NCBI GenBank assembly: GCA_029204225.1
Contig: CM055099.1
Span: 54,442,169-54,506,168, forward strand
Length of the DNA stretch: 64,000 nt
Source of the DNA: Diphasiastrum complanatum
Lineage: Eukaryota > Streptophyta > Lycopodiopsida > Lycopodiales > Lycopodiaceae
Direction: 5' to 3'
Part shown: positions 1-12,300 of the stretch, piece by piece
Layout of the letters: every line of letters begins with the position of its first letter
How positions within the stretch are numbered: the stretch's first letter is position 1
Position numbers and translations under genes: made by a program
Notes under the pieces: generated by a model
What the model was told of the DNA's origin: nothing
Seen by the model: the letters and a program-made list of their open reading frames with translations, nothing else
Database searches by the model: none

Positions 1-3000
1 GACTGCAATCCTCTCATACTCTCATAAGATCTCACATTCTTAGCTCTTGACACATGACATTCGTAAGATCTAAACATGAGCTCATGGCCTTTGTAAGAGT
101 AAGCATAGAGTTTGAAAAAATTTCTCGACCAATAATGTTCATCAAGATCTGTGTTTAAGATCTAGGTTTTCAACATGCCAACTAAAAGGACTTTTGCTGT
201 CCCAAATGTTGGCAAAAAATGTTCATAAAGAGCTGTCATTGAACTCAAAGACCATTAGACACTCACTTCAAGTCAAGACCTACACCAATTGTACGAGTAG
301 AGCTTGTGAGAAAAAGGTCTCTCATATCCAATCGATAAGAGAAAAATCACACATTCTTAGCTCTTGATGCAGGCTAACACAAGGGAGAAAATTGCCCATG
401 AGAATGTTTGCAAGCTTGTTGACTTCTTGTCAAACTTGCAAACTGATGATTGCAAGCTTTTCCATATAATCAATGAACTATGGTTCTACAATTTCTTTCA
501 TAATCCCTAATGAATTTCAAAGTTCGAAACTGCTCTCAATTTCTATCATGTTGAATGAAATTCTTGTTTACTACTACTTGTCTGCAATTGCAAGATTCAC
601 GTTTACATTATTTGTTTTCTTTCGTGTTAGCACAGATGAACTATATAGACATGCTCATAATCAAAAGAAAATGCAGAACGCAAGTGAGCTTTAATCTTGA
701 ATACTCCATCAAAGTAATAAACAAGAAGGAACAACAAAAGACTCTAAATCATTGCACAAATAGCCCATTGAGTAACTGAATAACAACAATCACTAAAATC
801 AACAGAGTCAATTGATTGCAGCCTTGATTTTATAAAAATAGGTGACTGTCGCATGAAGGCATGAGGTGGAAGCAAGTAAAGAGCAAGTGACACTGGCATC
901 ACCGCAATAATATCTATTGCTTAATTAAAGCTAGTTAGGCCTCAATCTAGTCTTCAGTTCAGAGGGGAATAGTATTTGCTATTGTTGTCTGCCAATTTAA
1001 TTCCCAACTACGAAAAGGCACTTAATTGCTATGGCTCCATCACATTCTCCAGCAAAAATCTGGCTCTCTAATTTTCGAAATGAGTTGACAAGATGCGCAA
1101 AATTGATTGCAATGAGACAATAAGAGAAGCAACACAAAGTATAATGAGTTAAGCAAAGATGTCTTCAGCTTGGACGAAGATGGAAACAAAATTATCAATT
1201 TGCCCACATCTGTAGGGCATTGTCGCTCATAACGTTCCTCATGGGAAATTGCCCATGGGCGTTGTAGGCTGCTGTGGTGTCACACCAAGGATATTTTAGG
1301 TGATGTGATGAACAATCCATCAAATATTGGAAGATTTGATCACTTGTGAGGCAAATTGGAATAACTAAACTGGATGAACTGTAAATTGTGAGATGGTGTT
1401 GTCATGAATCACAGTCCAGATTTTAAGTGCCCATTAGTTTGTTATCTTGAGTAAATCATGTTTTACTAGGGTTTTCTAGTGGCACCATTGTGTCTTTTGG
1501 TTTTTCCAAGGTTCAGGATTTTCTAGTGACCTAATGTGCTTCTCCATGGGAGGTGGCCAATGTCTAAAAATTGGCAATTGGTAGTTGATGTTGTTGTTGT
1601 TGCTGAATTGCAGCCATGGATATTTCCATGGAGATGGTCTGAGAGCCGAATCACTATAGCAGTGTGTCTCATAGATTACAATAGCGGCATCAGTGGTAGT
1701 GATTTCCTTTCTTATTCAACGATGAGTTCAAAGTCATACACGTGTCTTCCATGCAGCAACATGAGAGAGAGTGGGAGAGAGAGAGAATACAAGGCATCAT
1801 GAAGTAGGATGAAAGAGAAGAAATAGGACAAACGACCATAAGATTTCAATTACCAACACTATCCAGATCTTGCCTTATGTCTAGTGCCCAAGCATAGGTT
1901 GCCATATGGGTTTCAGAAAAATATGGATTTCTTTTTTTCTGGTTGTTTCAAAGGCACCTTTATCAATGAACATGTTTGACAATAGGCAATAACAAACATG
2001 TCTGACTATACTTATGCCCTACACCTCTCCACTACAAATGAAGATCATTACCAATTAGATAAAGATCACAGTGAAGTTTGTCACTAGAATATCAGAAAAG
2101 TAAAAACTAGAATAAAAAATATCACCATAGAATTACTCAATCGAATCAGCCTCACTACAAAAAAAATAATTGTTTGCTAGAATAACTTAAGTAGAAGATG
2201 AAATTTGAATGTAAAGTCATACAAGAGATTCAAGCTAGTCATGCCAGCTGTATAGTAGTCTAGAAAAAAGGAGCAGTTGTACATGCCAAACCAATATCAA
2301 GCAACATGCATTTCCACGACATGTACTAATCCACATGCTACAAACTTAAGAGCACTTTAGCATAGAGGACCCCATAACTCTAAGGGTGAGATGTTTATAC
2401 TTTGCTTTCAAAATCAAGGTCGAATCTGACTCATTAGCAAAATTAACTCCTCATTCTCATCATCGTCTTCACCACCACTGATGTTATTTTCAGGAAAATG
2501 ATTGTCATATGCTTTCTAACCATCGCCGTTTTCCACTCTGCTTTCAATAACATGGCCAGTCTGAAACAAAATAAAACAGTGGCTAACAAAAACCCTTTTT
2601 GCTTTCAATGGCCATTAGATTTGCAAGCAATCAAGAGAAACATTTGAGCACTCACAACGCATCTGCAGCCTCTTTAGTAGCTTTGCCAATAGGGAGACCA
2701 TAACTGCCCTCCGGATGTGTCTATGGTTTAAAAGTAGTTGTAGAGCCCAATTTGTCCCCGATCAAAACAGAATCATCTTCTTTCTGTTTCAGATTAGCCT
2801 CCACTACCAATGGGCTAGGTTGTTGCTTTTGTTTGATTTATTCTTTTCTCGAATCCATTATCTCTCTAAGGTTTTAGCCATAAGCTGAGCACAGACATTG
2901 TGAAATTATCTAGCATTTTCATCATTGCAAAACAATTTCCAATGACCTCGATCTTACAAAAAGGATTTCACAAATCTTGGAAAAAAATCAGATTTTCCAA

Positions 3001-3370
3001 AAAAAAAAAAGGTTCTTTGATTCGAATTGATTCAGAGGGCTTCAAATTGCAATTTTAAATCGTTATGATTAGCGGCAGATTTGCAAATAACCCTACAACG
3101 AATAGTCTAATGCAAGTTATGGTTATTTCCTTTGTTGACAGCTCAACTCTGATAACTTTTCAAAGTACTTCTGCACTTACGTGATTGAGAAGAAGGTTTT
3201 TAACTATTTTATGAATTTTGGCCTGTGTCTTCTCCCGTTGTCATCTTCTAGCAAGGACTGTTCTCCTCTTGAGAGCAGACATGCCACCGTCAAATACAAA
3301 AGTAGGTTTAATCCTCAAAAAAACCAGTTTGCATATCCATTTAAAGAATCTCAATAAATCAGCGTTCTTG
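1..3370. other. No gene recognised (5' flank of copia family A)
   Basis: AT-rich sequence with stops in all frames and only short, unrecognisable open frames. Small features are a GTT run near 1587-1600, a short GA run near 1766-1785 and an A run near 2998-3010. The phrase 'cattcttagctcttga' occurs twice (near 37 and 353), which hints at an old short duplication. I see no domain, RNA gene or transposon end in it. Confidence 0.6.
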
Positions 3371-3375
3371 ATCAT
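3371..3375. repeat. Target site duplication, left copy (ATCAT)
   Basis: ATCAT lies directly before the TGTTA start of the 5' LTR, and the same five bases follow the end of the 3' LTR at 9711-9715. Five bases is the usual duplication made by copia integrase. The match shows that both LTR ends are correctly placed and that the element inserted as a unit. Confidence 0.93.
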
Positions 3376-4164
3376 TGTTAAAATTGAAAAACAATCCGTA
3401 TTGATTTCTTGGCTTGCTACAAATGTTGTACCATGCAAGTATGTAGCTCATTAATGCAAAATGCCAAGTTTGGCCTACATAGAATTCGAGCTACATGGTT
3501 ATGTATTGTCTAGTTTTATAAATGCAACTTGCATATAGTTTGTAGACATAGAATTAGCATGATTATGCTTGTAGAAACTCGTGGCAACTCACATGCATTA
3601 ATTGTAAGTGATCCATAGTGACATGCAAGGCATGCACAAAGTTTATTGGACACATGCATGATGATTTGGACATTTCTAGTTAGAACTAGTACACTTGTAA
3701 AAAGTTGGTAGAATTTCATGCATGACAAGTGACAAATGTCACATAGACTCTAGATGTCATTTTGGAATGGATAGATATGGTTCTACCTCGAGCTACCTCA
3801 ATCTCCATAAATATGTGTAGCTCTCCACACAATCAATGATGAAGAACCAAAGTTTTGTAGCTATCTCATGTCATTTTGGATCTAAACAAATATTGCTTGT
3901 TATCTCTCTAGCTCTCTCTCTCTCTCTCTCTAAATCGTGTTGAGGCTAATGCTCATACATTGAAATCTTGTATTTTGTCATTCTTTGATCATTGCTATTA
4001 TAATTTGTTGATTAGCATGCTACATTGTGGATTAGCCATTTCTTCTGAACTAGATTTTGTTGGTCAATCTAGAATCAGGTTATAGTGCCAGTCACAAAGC
4101 TTAATTAAGATCAGTCACTCTTGTGGACATTTCCCCACACGTGTGAATTCTGGAAATTTTGTCA
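3376..4164 (+). repeat. 5' LTR of copia family A (789 bp)
   Basis: It begins TGTTAAAATTG and ends TTTTGTCA, the TG...CA termini of LTRs, and is followed at once by the primer-binding site. It is nearly identical to 8928-9710. It holds a CT tract (3912-3931) that is longer than in the 3' copy and accounts for the 6-bp size difference. A 10-bp perfect palindrome CACACGTGTG (4136-4145), containing a G-box core, ends 19 bases before the LTR end. Confidence 0.95.
3805..3814 (+). promoter_or_regulatory. Possible TATA box of the family A LTR
   Basis: CATAAATATG in the middle of the 5' LTR is the best TATA-like sequence and is unchanged in the 3' LTR (about 9358-9367). Position fits a U3/R boundary some 30 bases downstream, but no transcript start can be seen from sequence. 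Confidence 0.35.
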
Positions 4165-4177
4165 TGGTATCAGAGCC
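4165..4177 (+). promoter_or_regulatory. Primer-binding site, initiator Met tRNA
   Basis: TGGTATCAGAGCC directly abuts the 5' LTR. This is the standard complement to the 3' end of plant initiator methionine tRNA used by most plant copia elements to prime minus-strand DNA. Confidence 0.93.
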
Positions 4178-4931
4178 ACATTAAGCTTTGCATGCTAACA
4201 ACTCTGATTGTACAAGAAAATGAGAGCTAAATCGAGCAAAAAAGCAGTTTTGCACTTTTTCTAACCTTTCTTTGAAGTGTATTTGGATCAAATCGGACTT
4301 GAACTGAATTTTTAGACCTGAATTGAGGAAGTACGGAATTCTGGAATTCCGCACGTGTGAAAATCAGAGTTTTTCAGTCCCTTTGTTCTCCTTACTTATA
4401 GATCCAAAGATAGCAGTGTTATAGCTTGATGGAACACATTTGATCTGTACTTTTCATAGAAATTGAAACCAAATCAATCTGATGTGTCTAGCAAGAGTTA
4501 TAAGCTCTTAAAGAGGATAGGAATAGGTCCAAAATCCAAGTGACAGCATTTTGATTTGATTCAATTATACTTTGTTCTGAATCCATTGTTTTGAGCATCC
4601 AACACAAGAAATTGTAAATCAAGACTGAGTTTGAAGTATTTGAACACCCTTTGAGCCTTCTGAGTGTCAATAGTGTTTTCTTTTGGAGCATTTCACACGT
4701 GCCAAAAGTAGGATTCAAACCAGCCAAAGTGTCACAAACCACTTTTTGTGTCTGATCTATATAACTTGTCTTGTTGAATATCTGAGATTCATCTCATATA
4801 TAGTTGCAAGTGTTTCACATAGGAAGGTAGTTCAACCTTGAAAATACCTATAGTGAAAGAGAGCAGCAACTCTAAGTCTGATAGGAACAAGCTCAAACAT
4901 ATTTCTCAATAACTAAGAAGTCTTCATTATA
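4178..4931 (+). other. Untranslated leader of copia family A
   Basis: About 750 bases lie between the primer site and the gag start, with no conserved frame. A second G-box-like CACGTGTGA occurs near 4352. A minus-strand open frame here (4488-4742) has no recognisable content and is treated as chance. Confidence 0.7.
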
Positions 4932-7149
4932 ATGGCATCTCAGGGAGGATATCTTCTAGAAGCCAGTGAAAGACTAAACACCTTCTAATTACTCAATTTG
5001 GAAGTTAAGAATGGAGTCTGTTTTGATTCTCCAGGATGTTATGGATATTGTGCTTGGTGTTGAGGAGGAGCCTCAAGCACAGGTTGAAATTCCTAAATAT
5101 AAGAAGAGAGCTAGAATGGCTCTACATTTCATTAAGATGAATGTATCTAATGAAATTTTGAGAGAGGTAGGATCTTGCACTACAGCCAAAGAAGCTTGGG
5201 ATGCACTGAAGACCATCTATGAAGCAAAGAATACTTCTAGAATACTCACTCTTAGGAATCAGATTTTTCAAAGTTTCCAAAGAAGTGAAGAGAGTGCATC
5301 TAACTATGTTCTGAGAGTTAAAGATTTACATAGAGAGCTTTCCTGTGTTGGTGTTACCATTAACCAAGTTGAGCTAGTTCAAGTCATACTGAATGGTTTG
5401 AGAGATGACTATGATAATCTTGTTCAGTCTTTTGCTATTAAGGATGAGTTACCTAATCTAGAAACTCTCCAAGGAATTCTTATTTCTGAAGAATCTAGAC
5501 AAAGCTATAAACTCTCCAAGATGAACAAACTTGAACATGGTGGAAGTGACAAAGCCCTCTTTGTCAAAGGCAAGCAGAAAGGAAGGAGTAAGAACCAATT
5601 CTCTCAAGCATACAACAAAGACAAAGCCAAAGATCGAGATCAAGATGGTGAAGAGGATGATACATCTCATCCCTCTAACTCAAAAACCAAGAAGAAGAAA
5701 GTGAAGTGCTTCTTCTGTGGCAAAAAGAGGCACTATGCCTCTAATTGCTTTAAGAAGAAAAACCAACTCAAGCAAGCTAATCTCTCCAAAGAGATTGAAG
5801 AAGATTCTGTTACAAGTGATGGAGAAGGATCACTTATGGTGTCCAGTTTTTCTTCATCACCTTTCAAGAAAGATGGAGCTTGGTACATAGACAGTGGAGC
5901 CTCTTCACATATGTGCTATTCAAAGGAGTCATTTGACTCAATCTTACCTTTCAAAGGACTCAAGAGATCTATTTACACAGCTAATGATCATGAGTGTCCA
6001 GTAGAAGGAATTGGCAACATTCCATTGAAACTTGCTTCTTCAAAAGTTCTTGCACTTTCTAATGTTCTTTTCATTCCAAAACTTACAAAGAACTTAATTA
6101 GTGTGGGAAAGTTGCTTGATAATGGTTGTGATGTAAAGTTCAACTCCAATACTTGTTTTATCAAGAGAAAAGATGAGATCCTTGCTGATGGAACTAGATG
6201 TGGTGGATTTTTTAAGTTGAATTCTAATGAGAATGCAAACCTTTGTGAAGTTGTTTTGTTATCTAAGAAGGAGCTGTGGCATAGAAGGTTGGGACATCCT
6301 AACTTTACATCTATGTCTTCTATGGTTAAGAAGGAGAAGGCTATTGGTCTTCCAAAATTTCTTTCTAAATATTTGAAGCCTTGTGAGGCTTGTGCCATTG
6401 CAAAGTCACACCAAAAGCCATATCAGAAGTCTTTTATAAAGACTACTTGTCCATTGGAACTCATACATTCAGATGTACATTTTTCCTCTTCTAAAAGTAT
6501 TGGTGGTGCAACATGTTTTGTCACCTTTATTGATGACTTTACTAGATACACTTGGTTGTATCTACTTTCTTCAAAGGCTATGGTTTTTTATCACTTCCTT
6601 ATCTTCAAAGCTTATGTAGAAAAACAGTTTTCTTGCAAAATTAAAGCTTTAAGATGTGATGGAGGAGGTGAATATATCTCCAGTAAGTTTCATAATTATT
6701 GTGAAGGTGAAGGAATGAAGAGAGAATTTTCTTGTGCCTATTCTCCATCTCAAAATGGAGTAACTGAGAGGAAAAACAGATCTTTATGTGAGTGTGCTAA
6801 AGCAATTCGAGTAGCAGCTTCTTTGCCTATTGAATATTGGGGTGAAGCTATAAATTGTGCAAACTATTTGTGCAATAGATTACCTCACAATGCTCTTGCT
6901 GGAAAATCACCTTTTGAAGTCTTGTTTAAAAAAAAACCTAAGGTAGATCACCTTAGAAATTTTGGCTGTACTTGCTTTGTTGATATGCCCTTGGAAACAA
7001 GGAAAAGAGACGATCCTAATTCTGTTAAAGGGATCATGGTTGGATATGCATCCAACAAGAAAGCCTACAGGATCTATGTTCCCTCTACCTCAACTACAAT
7101 TGAGAGTAGAGATGTGATATTCCATGAAGATCAAAAATACATTCTTTAG
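4932..7149 (+). pseudogene. Copia gag-protease-integrase (family A), frameshifted
   Basis: The natural start is ATG 4932 (MASQGGYLLEASERLN). One extra T in the T/C run near 4985 shifts the frame, and the rest is open from 5011 to a TAG at 7147. Counting from the Met at 5011: gag capsid-like region 1-220; CX2CX4HX4C knuckle at C233/C236/H241/C246 (an Arg replaces the usual Gly before His); aspartic protease D294 in DSGASSHM; pre-integrase HHCC finger starting at H424; integrase core with D in LIHSDVHF, D in RCDGGGEY and E in NGVTERKN, so the DDE triad is kept. Close relatives are open past the TAG position, so it is a nonsense change, not the natural end of the polyprotein. Confidence 0.92.
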
Positions 7150-8910
7150 AAGGCCGAGTTTAAAGATTCTCACAAAGATACTCCAATCATCACCCTTGAA
7201 GATCATCATGGAGAGATGGGGCCGAGATTTGAGGAGGAGTCACCTCGAATTTTTTCACCAAGGAGATCTCAAAGAGAAAGATCCGAGCCTAGAAGGCTTA
7301 CCTATGAAGATAGAGGAAAGCAAGTGGAAATCAACTCCACGAATTGTGCCTATTTTATTTCTCATGAGGAGCCGAAGGATGTATATGATGCTATCAACTC
7401 AAAGGAATGGTACCTTGCCATGAAGGAAGAATATGATGCTTTGATGGCCAATAATACATGGAAACTTGTGGATCTTCCATCCAACAAGCATACCATTGGT
7501 TGCAAATGGGTTTTTCGAGTCAAGTATAATTAAGATGGCACAATCAACAAGTACAAGGCTAGGCTTTGTGCTAAAGGATTTGCTCAAGTATATGGACTTG
7601 ATTATGAGGAGACCTTTGCCCCAGTTGCAAAGATGGTGTCAATTAGAATCATAATTTCTCTTGCTTGTTTTTTCAATTGGAAAATTCTTCAACTAGATGT
7701 TTCTAATGCATTTCTGAATGGCTATCTAGAAAAAGAGATCTATATGGATCAACCTATTGGGTTCATCCATGATAAGAGAAAAGTTTGCTTGCTCTTCAAA
7801 AGTTTATATGGATTAAAGCAAGCCCCAAGGTCATGGTATTCTCGACTTAACACCTTTCTTGAGTCACTAGGGTTTAATCTTAGTAACTATGATCCTTCCT
7901 TATATGTCAAGTTTTTTGATAAAGATATTGTCATCCTTCTTATTTATGTTGATGATATCATTCTGACAGGAAGTTGTATCAAGTTAGTTGAGGAAACCAA
8001 GATTGCACTTGGAAAAGAATTCAAGATGCAAGATCTTGGAAAAATACACTATATTCTAGGATTAGAGATTGACTTTCTTAAAGATAAAGCTTTCATATGT
8101 CAATCCAAGTATGCTCTTTCAATGTTAAAAAAGTTCAATATGTTGAATTGTAAGAGTATAGAAACACCTATGGAGCAAAATGTAAAGGACTCTAACAAAG
8201 GTGATGAAAGATCCTTTGAGGACATCACACTTTTTAGAAGGCTTATAGGCTCCTTAATGTGGCTCACAATAACTAGACCTGACATAAGCTTTAGTGTTCA
8301 TAAGTTGAGCCAGGCTATGCAAAATCCTTCAATTTATCATTGGCAAAAGGCCAAGAGAGTGCTTAGATATATATCTTCAACTTTTGATTTTGGTTTATTA
8401 TATAAAAGTGAAGATCTTTCTATTATTGGTTATTCTGATTCGGATTTTGCAAGTGATAGAGCAGATCGGAAATCTATAAGTGCTTATGTCATATATCTTG
8501 GAGGAAACTTGATATCTTGGCTTTCCAAAAAGCAAGATACTGTATCACTCTCATCATGTGAAGTTCAGTACAAGGCACTCACCACAACAACAAAGGAAGT
8601 GCTTTGGATCAAAAGGTTACTAGTGGAGCTAAAGACAATTATGGAAGAAAATATACCTATGATCATGTGTGACAACATTTCAGCTCAAGTCCTTGCCAAC
8701 AACCCAATATTCCATGCAAGGAGCAAACATATCGAAGTTGCACATCACTTCGTGAGAGAGAAGCTCATTGGAGGTGAAATCAAATTGGAGCACATCGACA
8801 CATCATCTTGCATTGCAGATATGCTCACCAAACCTTTGAGCAAAAGTTCCTTCAACAAGCATAGAGCCAACCTTGGAGTTATACCAAGATCCATGTTCAA
8901 ATCAATATAG
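7150..8910 (+). pseudogene. Copia integrase tail, reverse transcriptase and RNase H (family A)
   Basis: It stays in the same frame as the upstream gag-integrase frame, so only the stop codons interrupt it. After the TAG the integrase tail and linker (SPRIFSPRRSQRERSEPRR) lead into the RT N-terminus (NTWKLVDLPSNKHTIGCKWV). A TAA at 7531-7533 falls where relatives have KYNHDGT, so a His codon position became a stop. From 7633 the frame is open to the natural stop at 8908: LDVSNAFLNG, LYGLKQAPRSWY, catalytic YVDD at about 7945-7956, RNase H motif YSDSDFASD, DNISAQVLANNP and the copia C-terminal tail FVREKLIGGEI...ADMLTKPL. The polypurine tract follows within 20 bases. Confidence 0.93.
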
Positions 8911-8917
8911 ATCATTT

Positions 8918-8927
8918 TTAGGAGGAG
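8918..8927 (+). promoter_or_regulatory. Polypurine tract of family A
   Basis: TTAGGAGGAG directly precedes the 3' LTR. The GGAGGAG core recurs immediately before the 3' LTRs of the family B copies (14271-14276 and 29152-29158), which supports its role as plus-strand primer. Confidence 0.85.
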
Positions 8928-9710
8928 TGTTAAAATTGAAAAACAATCCATTTTGATTTCTTGGCTTGCTACAAATGTTGTACCATGCAAGTATGTAGCT
9001 CATTAATGCAAAATGCCAAGTTTGGCCTACATAGAATTCGAGCTACATGGTTATGTATTGTCTAGTTTTATAAATGCAACTTGCATATAGTTTGTAGACA
9101 TAGAATTAGCATGATTATGCTTGTAGAAACTCGTGGCAGCTCACATGCATTAATTGTAAGTGATCCATAGTGACATGCAAGGCATGCACAAAGTTTATTG
9201 GACACATGCATGATGATTTGGACATTTCTAGTTAGAACTAGTACACTTGTAAAAAGTTGGTAGAATTTCATGCATGACAAGTGACAAATGTCACATAGAC
9301 TCTAGATGTCATTTTGGAATGGATAGATATGGTTCTACCTCGAGCTACCTCAATCTCCATAAATATGTGTAGCTCTCCACACAATCAATGATGAAGAACC
9401 AAAGTTTTGTAGCTATCTCATGTCATTTTGGATCTAAACAAATATTGCTTGTTATCTCTCTAGCTCTCTCTCTCTCTAACTCGTGTTGAGGCTAATGCTC
9501 ATACATTGAAATCTTGTATTTTTTCATTCTTTGATCATTGCTATTATATTATGTTGATTAGCATGCTAGATTGTGGATTAGCCATTTCTTCTGAACTAGA
9601 TTTTGTTGATCAATCTAGAATCAGGTTATAGTGCCAGTCACAAAGCTTAATTAAGATCAGTCACTCTTGTGGACATTTCTCCATACGTGTGAATTCTGGA
9701 AATTTTGTCA
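8928..9710 (+). repeat. 3' LTR of copia family A (783 bp)
   Basis: It matches the 5' LTR over its full length, starting TGTTAAAATTG and ending TTTTGTCA. The CT tract is shorter here. The terminal palindrome has one change (CATACGTGTG at 9682-9691). Confidence 0.95.
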
Positions 9711-9715
9711 ATCAT
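9711..9715. repeat. Target site duplication, right copy (ATCAT)
   Basis: Same five bases as 3371-3375, immediately after the 3' LTR. Confidence 0.93.
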
Positions 9716-10580
9716 GTCCCCACACTCATCACATATAGCCTTCATAAACTAAATTACCCATATGCTTGTATCTACAACTAGTATCTGACAAAGTTTCAAC
9801 CACTAGCAAATGTCCAATATTAGAATTGGTGATCTTCTGAGCTAATTTAACAGACAAGTGCTTTCAACAAGCTCTACATTATGTATTAAATTGCAAAGTA
9901 AAAGACACGAGAAGTATGATAATTAGGGTAAGAATGGATTGAGAAAGAAAGCCAACCAATGGCAAGCTTTTTGTTGGTGCCTCAACAAAGATACCGAACT
10001 CCCATCTTTTCACACCTTTCTTTCTTGCATGCATGCCTGCCTAGCCTCCTCTGTCGCTCGCTTTGCTTACCCAATGATTGCTCGATCTCGCACCCATTAC
10101 TCTTGTGGCTCTTATCTCAGCCACATCTTACATGTAAGTGGAGGGAGCCTCCACATAGAGGCTAGGAGCCACATGTGAGAGGTATGAGGGATGTACAGCC
10201 ATGTGTTGCAACCACATGTGACCCATTTTTTAATGCAGCTGGCCGAACTTGAAGGACTGTCTAACATCATTTAATATGGAAATATAAATATGTGTTCTCT
10301 TCTAGATGCTCCAGCGCTACTTTTGGACAGTGTTCTCGAACTTCTTTGGGGGTTCCATCGTTTTCATCCAATATTTTGCATTTTTCTAAGTTCTCAGTTT
10401 GCGCCTGTGCAGTCCGTTGAAATGCAAGGCTATTATGCATTTATGCATTTCTACTAGCATCCAAAGCTAAGAAGAGTATTTGGCTTGGAGATTCAAAATA
10501 CACCCACTAAATTATGGAGAGCAATAGCACTGGCGATGGCGATGGCGATGGTCGCCTCTGCTCTTCTTCTCCTCTTCTAA
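9716..10580. other. No gene recognised
   Basis: Unique-looking spacer between the copia element and the LINE. The two overlapping open frames near 9939-10178 have no recognisable domain. A GCGATG triplication sits at about 10532-10551, just before the C/T-rich LINE sequence begins. Confidence 0.5.
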
Positions 10581-10606
10581 TCGATTATGGGAATTTTTCT
10601 TAGAAC

Positions 10607-11500
10607 GTGGACATGGAAGTGCAGGCAGCTTCGCCCTCTCTCTCCGCTCCTCAAGATATCTCTTATGTGCCCTTGTCTCTCCTCAGTCCGGCAGCTTCAT
10701 CATCTGTCACCTCTCCTTTGCTCCCTTCTTCCTGTGGAGGGGACGACTTCCTACCCGCTCCCTCGTGCAAGTTGTCAGGCTCCCCTGAGCCCCTCTCTTC
10801 TCCTCCTTCTCTTTTTTTTTTTCTCCTCTTCTATCTTCTACTTTGGCTTTTCCTCCCTTTATCCCCCACTGCTTCTGTTGTCCTGTTGGTCTCCCCTCTT
10901 CTGCTCCTGTGCTGCAGGTCCCACATCCTGCCCTGCTCTCCTTTGGTAGCTTGTTTTCTTCTGACAGCTTTCCCCCTTTGAGTGCTCTTGCTCCTCGATT
11001 TTATCCTCCCCATGGCCCACCGATTTTCTATGCCTCTGTGGTTGCGCAAGCTCATGGCTCCCTCACCTCCATCCCCTCAACTGTCTCCTTCAGTGACTCA
11101 ACCCGCTCCGGATTTGCCCCCTCTCTCACAGGTGGTGGACAGCTCTTCGCTTGGCAAGGTCTTTCGGCCCCAGCAACATCTTCAGCCTCAGCGGCTAGCT
11201 CGCAGCCAACCGGTTGTCCACTTTTCACCTCCTCTTCTGCCAAAAATTGCCAAGCAGAAAAGCAGATTGAGGAACAAAGCAGGGCACCTTCCACCGATTT
11301 CAGACATAAAGCGCGGTTGCCCCTCTCTTCGACAATGTCCTCCTTCTCACTACTGCATCTCGAAGGCCTTCAATCAGCTACTGCAGCAGGCTCAAGAGCA
11401 CCCTCCTATGCACCCGATGGTGTTACCTCTACTTCAGTTGGCTGCTCAATTGGCATATTCGCTTTTCGAGCTGCTCCCCCTCCTGCATAGGATGGTTTGA
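10607..11500 (+). pseudogene. LINE ORF1 N-terminal Pro/Ser-rich region
   Basis: Several overlapping open frames (10607-10981, 10843-11490, 10982-11500) are all rich in Ser, Pro and Leu because the plus strand is C/T-rich. The frame 10982-11500 (PPLSQVVDSS, then KIAKQKSRLR) looks most like a basic, disordered ORF1 N-terminus, but it is out of frame with the DUF4283 part that begins at 11497. At least one frameshift is therefore likely. Which frame was the original cannot be settled by eye. Confidence 0.45.
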
Positions 11501-12300
11501 AGGTGCATACTTTTCATCTGGATCTGGCTCTTTTCTCAGCTCACTTGGATACTCTTTCTAATCGCTTAGTAGTGGCCTACTTTATGGGTAAACCTCCTTT
11601 CGCGGATAATGTCAAGCGCTTTGGAGTGAGCCATTGGGAGCGATTAAACGCCAAGGTTCTCTCCCCTCAGGCTTTGGGCAAAGGCTTCTTCTTGTTCAAT
11701 TTCACTTATGCACAGGAGGTCAATTCTGTCCTTGCCAATGGTCTTTACCTGTATGTAGGAAATCTGGTTTATGTTACTAGATACACTGATGCTTTCACCA
11801 TCCATGACTCTTCACAGATGGAAGTCCCGGTTTGGGTTGAGCTTCTTTTTTTCCCTCCTAAGCTCTTGTCAGCTTTGGATGTGGTTCTCCCTAGCCTCAA
11901 AAAGATTTTGCTTGTTCAGCCTCCTAATCTCCACAATCCTTCTCCCCATGTGCACGCTTGTATTTTGTGGAAGTTGGTGAATCCTCCTCTGGAACAGCTG
12001 CAGTTTCATTGTGGTGGGCATGTTTATTCCCAGACTGTTGTCTTTAAAGGCTTACCGGATTCTTGCTATCGTTGTCGTCACCTTGAACATGCATTTGCTC
12101 TCGCCCAGTTCCTCCTCGACGTCCTATTCAATACTCTCTTGGGCAGCTTGGTCGTCCTCTACCTCGCTTCAAGGCACCCCCGTTGTCGCCTTCTGCCGCT
12201 GTGCCTTTGCTTCCTATGCCGGTTGCCCCCTGCTAGCTGCCAACGTTGGTCCTCTCTAGCTTGGCACTGTAGCCTAGCATGGAGCCGTCGCGACATCTAG
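11497..12300 (+). pseudogene. LINE ORF1 protein with DUF4283 and degenerate CCHC knuckle
   Basis: Plant L1 ORF1 proteins bind RNA and carry DUF4283 followed by a CCHC knuckle. Both are visible here: LVVAYFMGKPPF, WERLNAKVLSP, GKGFFLFNFTYAQEVNSVL and VPVWVEL fit DUF4283 (roughly residues 22-130), and CYRCRHLEHA starts the knuckle (about residue 190). The final Cys is lost because a small deletion changes the frame. In the second copy at 61434-61760 the knuckle is complete (C-x2-C-x4-H-x4-C). The downstream part of this frame, after the knuckle, is therefore probably out of register. Confidence 0.75.

Larger units (their letters stand above)
3376..9710 (+). mobile_element. Complete Ty1/copia LTR retrotransposon (family A)
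   Basis: The order is 5' LTR, tRNA-iMet primer site, leader, gag-protease-integrase-RT-RNase H, polypurine tract, 3' LTR, with ATCAT duplications outside. Integrase preceding RT defines Ty1/copia. By eye the LTRs differ by about a dozen substitutions plus a CT-run length change, roughly 1.5 %, so insertion is fairly recent. The polyprotein has three inactivating lesions: a 1-bp insertion near 4986, TAG at 7147-7149 and TAA at 7531-7533. It is therefore non-coding as a whole but has intact cis signals and could be copied by a related active element. Families B, D and E in this window share its gag N-terminal layout. Confidence 0.96.

Noticed and set aside
3516-3728. 70-codon minus-strand frame, repeated exactly at 9068-9280
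   Set aside because: Both copies lie in the two LTRs of the family A element; the duplication reflects LTR identity, not a conserved gene.
5988-6398. 136-codon antisense frame inside copia integrase
   Set aside because: Shadow of the sense polyprotein; no independent support.
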